A stretch of 24,730 bases of DNA from assembly GCA_009801015.1 (NCBI GenBank), contig VHZZ01007579.1, positions 32,928 through 57,657 of the forward strand. The letters are read 5' to 3'. The notes below the pieces were generated by a model. That model was not told the origin of the DNA and searched no databases. It saw only the letters and a list, made by a program, of their open reading frames with translations. The position numbers and the translations under genes were made by a program. Below, one piece after another: positions 18,701 to 24,730 of the stretch (its first letter is position 1; each line of letters opens with the position of its first letter). The DNA is from Silene noctiflora. Lineage: Eukaryota; Streptophyta; Magnoliopsida; Caryophyllales; Caryophyllaceae.

Positions 18701-21674
18701 GACTCTAGGAACCAAGAAAATCTCTCACCTGCACTTTCCCACTTGTGGGCTTAAATCCATCATCTGGGTCTTCGCTTGTCACACGTACAGCAACACAGTG
18801 ACCTTTTGGTCGTACTGACTCTGCCTCGTCAAAGTCAAATGGAGTGGCGGCAACACAGGTTTTCCTCCAAGCATCATTGCTCCCACCATGCTCCTTCCCA
18901 TAAAATCGCCTAATTTCTAGTGATATAAGAAAAGGAAGCATGTCAAAGTGTAAAGCAGAAGAAGTTAATAAGTTGGAATTAAGTAAACATGGAGGAGGGA
19001 TACCTACCAGGTATTTGCCAAAGAGGGATACCCATGCCGACAGCAACTTGGGTTCCTGGAAGATTTATTTCAGCAATCCATTCTGTAACAGGATGCTCCA
19101 CCTACATCAACGGCGAATTGCAAAGAGAAAAACTATTCAGCCACATTAGATATGTAATGATGTGCTGACTTTTTAAACGAGTTTTTCTTTCCTTTTTTTC
19201 TATTTTTATTTTTTAATTCCCTAATATTGGCAGGTTAGAATGATGATTTGTGTGTTAGCCGACCACAAATCAATTCGGGAGCAAGGCACTGTAAATATTT
19301 AAAATTCATAACATAGTGTTCTTAGCATTGCAATCTTTAATAACTGGTACTTGTCTTAAACTGACAATTGTGCCGTAGAGGAAACCATATCTATTTGTAT
19401 ACCAAATCAGCAAAGTTGGCATGTCAAAACTCAAAACAAATGATGTAAGATTTTTCAAGTAATATAATTTGCAAGTGGTAGCTACTAAACAGAAGCTAAA
19501 AACGAAATGTACCTGTAGCCGAGGATTGAGCTCCAGGAAATAAAACTCGCCAGTTTCCATACTGAACAAATATTCAACTGTGGCTGCCCCAACATAATTT
19601 ACACACTTGGCCAACCTTCTAGCTGCCTGCTCTAATTTTTTCACTGTCTCTGGTGGTGCTACAGTTATTGGACCCTCCTCTATAATCTGGATAATTGAAA
19701 TGAGAGAGACAACATTCAGATCTAAACTTCATTAGAAAACACGTTTAAACAGCAAGTCTCCTGTAACACTCTTTTGATAAGATATTGTGAGACCACGTCA
19801 CGATTGAAACTATTAAGGTCACTTTTAGTTCAAAAATGATCATTAATGATAAAATAGTCATTAACAATGAGAAAAAAGGTCACGAACTAAGATGGTAACC
19901 GACAATATTAAGTTAATACGGAGTATAAAACAGTCATCTAGTAGCTGTCTCTTCAGCAAGCATAATTTACACCTGGTCATCCATGATTGAGGAAAACATA
20001 TAGGTTTATTACCAATCACATAGGACTCACTTTCTGGTGCCGCCTCTGAACACTACAATCACGACTGTGTAATGCTGCAACATTTCCATGTTGATCACAC
20101 AATAACTGAACTTCCAAGTGTCGGCTCTGCAGTCCATAAACAATATCCATATTCAAAACAAAATGCACCCACTAAATGCAAATTCATTTTATGTTACCAA
20201 AGCTGAAAGACTGACCTGGGAGGCCACTTTCATTATGAATATCGGTGAGCCAGGAACTTCACCCTGGACTTGCTTGAACAACGCACGAACTTCGTCGTCA
20301 TTATGAACCTGAAAGACAAATAACCATATTTCATTCACGAGATTTAGGAAGGGGGTGGAAATTGCCAAAAAACACTTGACTCAATGCTTAATCCTGTTGT
20401 TCAAACAGATCTTAAATTTTGATGGAGAGAACATAAACTATAACATTTAACGAGAAAGGTATTCCAGCAGGATTTGGATAATCAATAAACAAGCAATTCT
20501 CTTCAGCTATTACGGTAATGAACCCACATCATGACCAAATGCAAGCATACCTTTCTAATTCCTTTTCCTCCACCACCCCATGACGCTTTAATCATTGCTG
20601 GATAACCTACAATATGACAACTCGAAATTGCTTCGTCTGTAGTAAAAACACAAGCTGCCCTATATATATCATCAGGGATTGTATCCAAGCAACTCTCTGC
20701 AGTGACTTTTACCTGGAAGACAGGCAAGTTATTTAGAATGTGGAGCGAACTCCTGGAATAAACGCTTGGGCAAAAATTTACAAGAAATTTCGTGCATACA
20801 TGAGAGCCACTCCATGGAAGAGTTGGAACATCTGCAGCTTGAGCGATCAATGATGAACCAATTTTATCTCCAAGGGCAGCCATAGACGTACCAGGAGGTC
20901 CTAAAAATACAATTCCCTTCGCTTGCAGTGCATCTGGCAGTTCCGGATTCTCAGATGCATGACCCCAACCAGGCCAAACAGCATCAACATGAGTGATTTC
21001 TGCCATCTGCAGAAAAGCATGTTACAGTAAGTCCTACATATCATCGTTACCCCAGTGCCTTACTATCTCCTGCCTGTGGCAGGGTCAGGGTCAAGACTAT
21101 ACCACCTTATCCTGATGTTAAAAGCATAAAGAAGATGTTTCTGGAAGACCTATTCTGAGAATTGTGCCATAAAATAAAACGATACTCTCCTATTCAAGAT
21201 ACTTGAAGCGTAGAGAGTTCAATGGACCATTTTGCTTTATTCCGTCGTATTCCGAAACTTAAGTAACAGTGAGTCTTTGACAATGACCCCATTGGAAACT
21301 AATACAAAATTATAATGCTGATACATTAAGATAACCATTACCTCAACGATGAGTTGCACGTTGGCATAGTTATTGTTGTTAGTCCCACCAGGAACTTCAA
21401 CAAACTGATCAGCTATTCGGATGTGCTCAGCATTGATCCTCATATCTTCAGGAGTGGCCATGGCCACCAGTAATATAGCCTTCTCTGTTCCGAAGGTTTC
21501 ATATGCCCATGTCCTGACACTTCTAATAAATTTGACAGCTGCCATACCATTGTTTGCGATCAATATGCTGTGTATTGGCCTCTTTCCTCCAAGAGCATAA
21601 CAAAAATCATCAACCACCGACACTGTAGAAGAATTCCTACTAGTATGGTCATTGTTCCGCTTTAAAACAACCAT
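6732..21674 (-). CDS. ACC1: Homomeric (multidomain) acetyl-CoA carboxylase, cytosolic type; exon 11 broken
   Basis: This enzyme carboxylates acetyl-CoA to malonyl-CoA with ATP, bicarbonate and a covalently bound biotin. I traced 31 coding exons; counting the bases missing from exon 11 they would give about 2244 residues, against about 2254 recalled for Arabidopsis ACC1. Domain order is biotin carboxylase (exons 1 to about 15), biotin carrier with EVMKM (exon 17), central domain (18-29) and carboxyltransferase (29-31). The ATG at 21674-21672 is fixed by an in-frame TGA two codons upstream, and only about 30 residues precede GKRPIHS, so no plastid transit peptide is present. Every intron is GT-AG except the acceptor of exon 11, which reads AT; exon 11 also has an 8-nt deletion. 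As written, translation would stop at 18197 after about 510 codons. The rest shows no decay, so a recent lesion in one gene copy or a sequence error are both possible. Confidence 0.93.
7435..9588 (-). CDS. ACC1: ACC1 exon 30: carboxyltransferase domain
   Basis: One 2154-base exon (718 codons, residues about 1509-2226) carries nearly the whole carboxyltransferase, which moves the carboxyl group from biotin to acetyl-CoA. The acceptor TGCAG precedes [10 protein letters not shown]; the donor follows ALLRE (GAG|GTATTT at 7434-7433). Motifs in order are [171 protein letters not shown] and [17 protein letters not shown]. The frame is open with no lesion and conservation is very strong. Confidence 0.97.
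9668..9964. repeat. Diverged tandem duplication in ACC1 intron 29
   Basis: Two adjacent copies, each about 155 bases, fill most of this intron. AGTGCCAAAATGACTT (from 9674) recurs as AGTGCCAAACTGACTT (from 9833). CATCATTTGAGACTATTA recurs as CATCATTTGAGACCATTA. AAACATCTGGA occurs at 9800-9810 and 9954-9964. The offsets are 154 to 159, so indels have accumulated since the duplication. Confidence 0.65.
10043..15299 (-). CDS. ACC1: ACC1 exons 18-29: central domain
   Basis: Exons are 15299-15111, 14265-14155, 14043-13957, 13874-13698, 13478-13401, 13306-13184, 12710-12441, 12210-11888, 11505-11268, 11137-10797, 10701-10488 and 10219-10043, covering residues about 733-1508. Phases chain correctly (for example AG|T GGT at the exon 25/26 border and AA|G CAA at 27/28). 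Landmarks include [116 protein letters not shown] and [10 protein letters not shown]. The central domain is non-catalytic and, by family knowledge, organises the dimer and positions the carboxyltransferase. The loop after EEHIER in exon 25 is several residues shorter than in the Arabidopsis protein. Confidence 0.92.
11660..11735. mobile_element. SINE-like 3' fragment in ACC1 intron 25
   Basis: The sequence has an (AAC)n run, then ATTACACAACTGCCTCAATTGCTTCTACTTGTGGCAAGGTAAGG in short blocks. Read on the minus strand this resembles the 3' part of Au-like plant SINEs, which end in a (TTG)n tail. A related copy lies at about 21046-21100. The assignment is from remembered family shape only. Confidence 0.35.
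12285..12407. mobile_element. Small MITE-like inverted repeat in ACC1 intron 24
   Basis: The left end CCGTAAGAGA (12285-12294) is matched by TCTCTTACGG (12398-12407) on the opposite strand, a perfect 10-base inverted pair, and the adjoining GTCTCA / GTAGACGGTCTC extends it imperfectly. Length is about 123 bases and there is no coding capacity. It sits about 30 bases downstream of the donor of exon 24. Confidence 0.45.
14276..15110. other. ACC1 intron 18, no embedded gene seen
   Basis: This is one of the longest coding introns (15110-14266). It is AT-rich, with an ATAATGTGTGAGAC word at about 14559 like one near the MITE at 12285. No open frame with family similarity is visible. Confidence 0.4.
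15321..15507. mobile_element. MITE-like element of the TGTCCGACAC family in ACC1 intron 17
   Basis: TATGTTACTCCGACTC (15321-15336) and GAGTCTGAGCAACATA (15492-15507) are 16-base terminal inverted repeats with two mismatches. Inside are CCCGTGTCCGACACTCGACACTCG and CACCCGTGTCG in short blocks, a pattern shared with the repeat at the right end of the window. It has no coding capacity. Confidence 0.55.
15508..15875. other. Remainder of ACC1 intron 17
   Basis: AT-rich intron DNA between the MITE-like element and exon 17. I see no further gene or repeat. Confidence 0.4.
15876..16238 (-). CDS. ACC1: ACC1 exons 16-17: biotin carboxyl carrier domain
   Basis: Exons are 16238-16152 and 16067-15876. 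Exon 17 contains [14 protein letters not shown], the biotinylation motif; the lysine that receives biotin is encoded at 15950-15948 (residue about 708 in repaired numbering). Upstream, [21 protein letters not shown] and [18 protein letters not shown] are the expected flanks, and the hammerhead-like fold continues into [14 protein letters not shown] at the start of exon 18. This domain swings biotin between the carboxylase and carboxyltransferase sites. It lies downstream of the frameshift, so it is made only if exon 11 is repaired or bypassed. Confidence 0.93.
16600..17138. repeat. ACC1 intron 15: pyrimidine-rich tract and a 21-bp direct repeat
   Basis: Intron 15 (17223-16239) contains a T/C-rich stretch at about 16630-16790, and a word of 21 bases starting AAGAATAAAG and ending GGCTAGC repeated exactly at 17065-17085 and 17117-17137, offset 52 bases. 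The 31 bases between the copies are unrelated. This could be a local duplication or the scar of an insertion; no transposon ends are clear. Confidence 0.5.
17224..18082 (-). CDS. ACC1: ACC1 exons 12-15: end of the biotin carboxylase region and linker
   Basis: Exons are 18082-17966, 17845-17771, 17684-17628 and 17328-17224, all in phase 0 with normal GT-AG borders. They encode residues about 522-639 in repaired numbering. Conserved stretches include [20 protein letters not shown] and [11 protein letters not shown] (exon 12), [12 protein letters not shown] (13-14), [17 protein letters not shown] (14), and [13 protein letters not shown] with [14 protein letters not shown] (15). Because exon 12 begins in phase 0, it joins in frame to exon 9 (which ends in phase 0) but not to exon 10. 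Confidence 0.92.
17390..17550. mobile_element. Possible tRNA-derived SINE remnant in ACC1 intron 14
   Basis: The stretch GTGGGCAGCCTTGCTCAATGG followed about 50 bases later by AAGGGTTCAGTTCTTGACTC has the spacing and words of degenerate pol III A and B boxes. Just to its left, CAGAGGCGGGTCTTC and GGGTTCAACCCC resemble words common at ends of plant DNA elements. It does not fold into a clear tRNA. Weak. Confidence 0.25.
18175..18291 (-). pseudogene. ACC1: ACC1 exon 11: acceptor lost and 8-nt frameshift
   Basis: The exon should follow GT-AG intron 10 and encode a G split across the junction, then 41 residues starting HVFAFGES and ending TIDLLH. The 5' edge reads TTCACAT|GCCATGTA where a functional acceptor would be [17 protein letters not shown] is in one frame (18289-18266), but MVLGLKEIQ through TIDLLH (18252-18175) is in another. 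Only 13 bases separate them where the family needs 21, so 8 are missing, with a few substitutions beside the gap. Reading on in the first frame meets TGA at 18199-18197. The donor at the 3' edge (CAT|GTGAGA) and the phase into exon 12 are normal. The segment belongs to the C-terminal subdomain of biotin carboxylase. Confidence 0.85.
18470..21674 (-). CDS. ACC1: ACC1 exons 1-10: biotin carboxylase domain
   Basis: Exons are 21674-21342, 21006-20800, 20712-20551, 20308-20216, 20126-20031, 19686-19513, 19101-19008, 18916-18729, 18645-18595 and 18509-18470, covering residues 1 to about 479. Visible motifs in order are [17 protein letters not shown] (N-terminal nucleotide-binding fold), [14 protein letters not shown], the ATP-grasp glycine loop [17 protein letters not shown], the SVQRRHQK strand, the metal/ATP-binding ATVEYLFS...FLELNPRLQ, and VEHPVTEW. 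All ATP-grasp motifs expected for an active biotin carboxylase are present. Exon 10 ends in phase 1 (one G), so it needs the first two bases of exon 11 to complete a glycine codon; that downstream exon is the damaged one. Confidence 0.93.
21046..21100. mobile_element. SINE-like 3' fragment in ACC1 intron 1
   Basis: GTTACCCCAGTGCCTTACTATC and TGCCTGTGGCAGGGTCAGGG, in short blocks, parallel the fragment in intron 25 (ACTGCCTCAATTGC and TTGTGGCAAGGTAAGG). The (AAC)n end is eroded here. Family naming as an Au-like SINE is from memory. Confidence 0.35.
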
Positions 21675-21734
21675 TTTTCACTTTTACGGACTGACTCAAA
21701 TCACCTTCCCCGTCAAAACGTCAGGCTGCTGCAG

Positions 21735-22695
21735 CTGCTAACGACACACGAAAATAAACCTCAGTATAAGAGTATTAGTCTCTTAAATCAACATCCTTTT
21801 TAAGTTTTAGTTCCAGCAGCACCATTACAGCAATCAGAATTTCCAAGTGACCAAATTTGAGTTATTTTTTGATGGCTAGCTATTTGAGTACTACGACAAG
21901 TGAAAGAGTTATGTCCATTGTCCTGTACGAATTTACCCGCTTGGAAATTCTGTTTGCAAGAAAAACCCTTGAACAGCCGCGTCTAGTATGAATACATCAG
22001 TTGACAGCACATTTGAAACAAAATTCTCTGTTTGATTGAAAAAGCAGAATTCTTCTGACACAACATATTACTCCGTATAATAATTGATAAAGATGAGAAG
22101 CAAAGCATGAACTGCCTACTGAAACTCTTGTATACCTTAATAAATATACTAATCAACCAAAGCAACAACAAATCCGCAATTCCCACAATGATTAGGGGTC
22201 GGCTAACATGAACCATCATATAGACCCATCACTGATCACGAAACCCAAAAAAACACAAGTTACTAGTAGTAGTAACTTATGTATTTGTTGAATTAATGAG
22301 CAAGTATAAGATCGAGTGCAAAAGTAGAAATTGATGAGAACAATGAAAAGGATGACATCCCTATCAAACAATAGTCCAATTAAGTATACAAATAAAGACA
22401 TGGATGTAACATAGCATTAAGATAAAGCATTTGTTATCAAAGAAAAGCAGCTACCCAAAAATGACAAGTCACAAAATTTGTTAGGCTAACCAAAATCACA
22501 GATTCTTGGTTAAGATGGTCTTAATAAGTTATGACAGCAACTTAAAAACGGTCTTAAACAAGACGTATTTTACCAAAATAGATCCTACTAAAAACATGAT
22601 CATACATACATAATTCACACTATTTTACACTGTAGTTAGTTCAACTAGCAACATTAAAAAAACACAAGGAACAAGTAAAAATGAAAGAAAAAAAC
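21735..22695 (-). other. ACC1: Probable ACC1 leader (5' UTR) intron
   Basis: On the minus strand a donor CAAG|GTTTTT lies at 22696|22695 and an acceptor cluster TTAGCAG, CTGCAG, CAG lies at 21735-21726, giving an intron of about 0.96 kb before the leader bases that run into the ATG at 21674. The three closely spaced AGs could yield leaders differing by three to nine bases. No gene is seen inside it; a TACTCCGTAT word at about 22069 is a possible MITE end. Confidence 0.45.
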
Positions 22696-22997
22696 CTTGA
22701 AAATTGGATAAGACGATTAGAGTAGAATAAAATTGGGCATCTGGGTAGGGTAGTAGTAAAATTGGATGAATCAAACAGTTGAACTGCAATTATGAATGTT
22801 GAATGTTGAAAGAGTATGATTAGAAAGAGTAGAATGTAGTAGTTGAAGTTGTTGTTGTTATTGTTGTAAATGTAAATGTCAAAATAATAAATAATAAATA
22901 ATAAATAATAAATAGGGGAAAAATGGGAATTGAAAGAATGTGAATATAAATAAGGAGGGAGGGAGGGAAGGAGGGAAGGAAGGAGGGAAGGAGGAGG
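22696..22997 (-). promoter_or_regulatory. ACC1: ACC1 core promoter and first leader exon
   Basis: Reading leftward on the minus strand there is a pure CT tract (TCCC/TTCC repeats, 22997 to about 22954), a TATA-like TTATTTATATTC at about 22943-22954, a TATTATT 7-base microsatellite (about 22881-22915), then an (AAC)n-rich leader (about 22840-22868) running to the donor at 22696. CT tracks near a TATA element and CAA/CT-rich leaders are common in plant promoters. The exact start of transcription is not determined. Confidence 0.45.
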
Positions 22998-24079
22998 TTG
23001 GTATGATATGAGGGGGATGTGCATTCACGTAATTAACGTCCCAATTTATTTGGGATCGTATCGTATCGTTGGCTGGCAAGAGGCAACTCAACACAGTTCA
23101 AGTGTTCAACTACCCAACTCTCAGCTACCCTTCACCAGTTCACCCAACCCATCTTATTCATTTACTTTTCTATCATTTTCATTCTTCCTTCTCATTCGTC
23201 CTCTTCTTCTATTCCTACATTAAATACTACCCACTATGGATTATTGAATATCTTAGTGGTTTTATGCCCTCGTCATTTGTTTCATGTAAATAAACAGAGA
23301 TAATGGTATATAATAAAAAATTCACATGTAGTTCGACTCCTATTTTGAACTGTGTAGTTAGAGGTATGGATCTATTTTACACTAATGATACTCCTACGAG
23401 TCTACCACCCAAACTCATCCAACTCATCTAACTCATTATTCAAACCAAAACGTTTATTCTTCACTATGATTCCTTCTGCCAAAATTTAAATGTTTTTACC
23501 CTAAAGTTATGACCACTTCTTTGCTAGTTTTTTTTGTCGAAAACTATTACCTCGTGTTAGATTAAGATAAAAATGACCTTGAGTTTCTCAAAATATGGAT
23601 TACACCTTTTATGTCATCTCTCTTGTATCTTCCTCCATAGTTTAATTTGACTCTTTCTTCGATTAAGATGTATTTTTTTACTTTAACATAAAAATTGTAA
23701 CATTTCGACATCTTATAGACCATATCACTAGAATAAGATAATCATGTTAACTTTGTTTGACTCCATAAATTACCACAAGTCTTTTATTTCCATGTTTGAT
23801 GGCTTTGCTCGAGCAGGCCCTATGAAAGTTTTAAGATGGTCAACCATCCTAAAAATATACTCCCACAACACCAATTTAATATAATCCTTCGATTTAAGGT
23901 CTAAAGTGGTGATTTAAATGGGTCACACCTATTTAAGGCCCAAAACATGGAAGGTGGTCCATAGAAGACAATCAACAGGGATCCGCGCAAGGAGTAGGTG
24001 GTCAAATTAAAGGTTTCGCATCAAACATTTCAAGTATCTTACCTATTGAGGACTAGTTAGGTATACAACTACACTTGTT
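22998..24079. other. Intergenic, upstream of ACC1
   Basis: AT-rich DNA without a supported gene. A pyrimidine-rich stretch at about 23100-23220 has short open frames of low complexity that look like chance. No neighbouring gene begins before the right end of the window. Confidence 0.45.
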
Positions 24080-24560
24080 AAACGGGTCGAGTTATATGGG
24101 ATAAGTCAAAATACAGGTCGAGTTAAAAACAAGTCGGGTTATGTAGGACTCGGGTTATACAGATGCCGGTTCGGGTCAGGGTCAGAATACGAGTCAGAAA
24201 GAAGTTTATGACGACTTTTATTTTATCATTTTTGAGCTGAAAAAACATACTTTTAAAAATTAAATCATTTAATATCAATAATATTATTATATTCATTATT
24301 TTAGTAATTATTAGAAGTCATACAAAATTGACTTATAAATTAATTTTTTAATTAAAAATATTAAAATTATATTTTTATAATATTATTTTCAAATATAATA
24401 TAAAAATATTAATATTTTAATAATATTCTTAATAATTTATTGACCCATCGTGTCAAACGGGTCGAGTTGGGTTTCGACCCTAAATTAACGGGTCATTTTG
24501 AGGTCCTGGGTCAAGATTTACGGGTCTTTAATTTTGACCTTAAAAACTAAGTCGGTTCAT
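24080..24560. repeat. GGGTCGAGTT-type dispersed repeat around an AT-rich core
   Basis: AAACGGGTCGAGTT occurs at 24080-24093 and again at 24455-24468. Around each copy are many variants (CAGGTCGAGTT, AAGTCGGGTT, CTCGGGTTA, TTCGGGTCAGGGTC; then GTTGGGTTTCGACCC, ACGGGTC, CTGGGTC). The core from about 24220 to 24440 is almost pure A and T. I infer a dispersed non-coding repeat, possibly a non-autonomous DNA element; there are no clean terminal repeats. Confidence 0.45.
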
Positions 24561-24609
24561 GTTTTGACAGGTCTAGATACAACCTTTTCGTAACACTCCA
24601 AGTTATTGA

Positions 24610-24712
24610 GAGTTAGGTAACACGGACACTCCTCACAACTTGTCGTCCCGTGTCCGACACCGTGTCGGACACCTGGACACCCGACACTCGTCGGACACAC
24701 GCCAATAGTTAG
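24610..24712. repeat. TGTCCGACAC-family repeat at the right edge
   Basis: Closely packed CGTGTCCGACACCGTGTCGG, CACCTGGACACCCGACACTCG and TCGGACACACG share words with the element in ACC1 intron 17. The block CCGTGTCCGACACCGTGTCGG holds an interrupted palindrome. A shorter relative, AGTGTCAGACACGGATA with AAATGTCCGAC, lies at about 12870-12905 in ACC1 intron 23. Confidence 0.5.
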
Positions 24713-24730
24713 ACGAGGAATAAAATGTCA

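Noticed and set aside
21675-21720. A plastid transit peptide for the acetyl-CoA carboxylase
   Set aside because: An in-frame TGA lies two codons before the ATG and only about 30 residues precede the carboxylase domain, so a plastid form from this start is not supported.
22881-22915. A CRISPR-like or regulatory array
   Set aside because: It is a simple 7-base microsatellite without spacers, in a plant nuclear promoter.
22641-23094. Open frames rich in Ser/Pro/Tyr/Asn over the ACC1 promoter
   Set aside because: They are translations of microsatellites and the leader exon, without conserved sequence.

Overview
The window is nuclear DNA of a flowering plant, most likely a core eudicot. It is AT-rich, its genes are split by many GT-AG introns, and its non-coding parts carry several small inverted-repeat elements. 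Element ends of the TACTCC / GGAGTA type would fit Caryophyllales, but that is a weak hint and I do not name a species.

Two protein genes lie tail to tail. UTP11 (plus strand, eight coding exons, 1708-5778) encodes a nucleolar subunit of the U3 snoRNP / small-subunit processome. ACC1 (minus strand, 31 coding exons, 21674-6732) encodes the homomeric, multidomain acetyl-CoA carboxylase: biotin carboxylase, biotin carrier, central domain and carboxyltransferase. It has no plastid transit peptide and so looks cytosolic. Its product, malonyl-CoA, feeds very-long-chain fatty acid elongation and flavonoid synthesis. The two genes share no pathway; they are simply convergent neighbours with about 0.95 kb between their stop codons.

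Layout: 1-271, diverged GC-rich repeat modules; 600-966, a MITE-like element; about 1280-1707, UTP11 promoter and leader with a telo-box; 1708-5778, UTP11 with two MITE-like insertions; 5779-6731, convergent 3' ends; 6732-21674, ACC1 with several intronic repeats; 21675 to about 22960, ACC1 leader intron, leader exon and promoter; 22998-24730, AT-rich intergenic DNA ending in two dispersed repeats.

I see no unknown multi-gene system. The most notable signals are two gene-structure anomalies. In ACC1, 30 of 31 coding exons are open and canonically spliced, but exon 11 (18291-18175) has lost its acceptor AG (it reads AT) and is 8 nt short, which shifts the frame into a TGA at 18199-18197 before the biotin and carboxyltransferase domains. 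In UTP11, the intron after exon 4 has no canonical donor at the conserved junction (AAG|GAAAGG). Either could be a real lesion, a rare splice type, or a sequence or assembly error.
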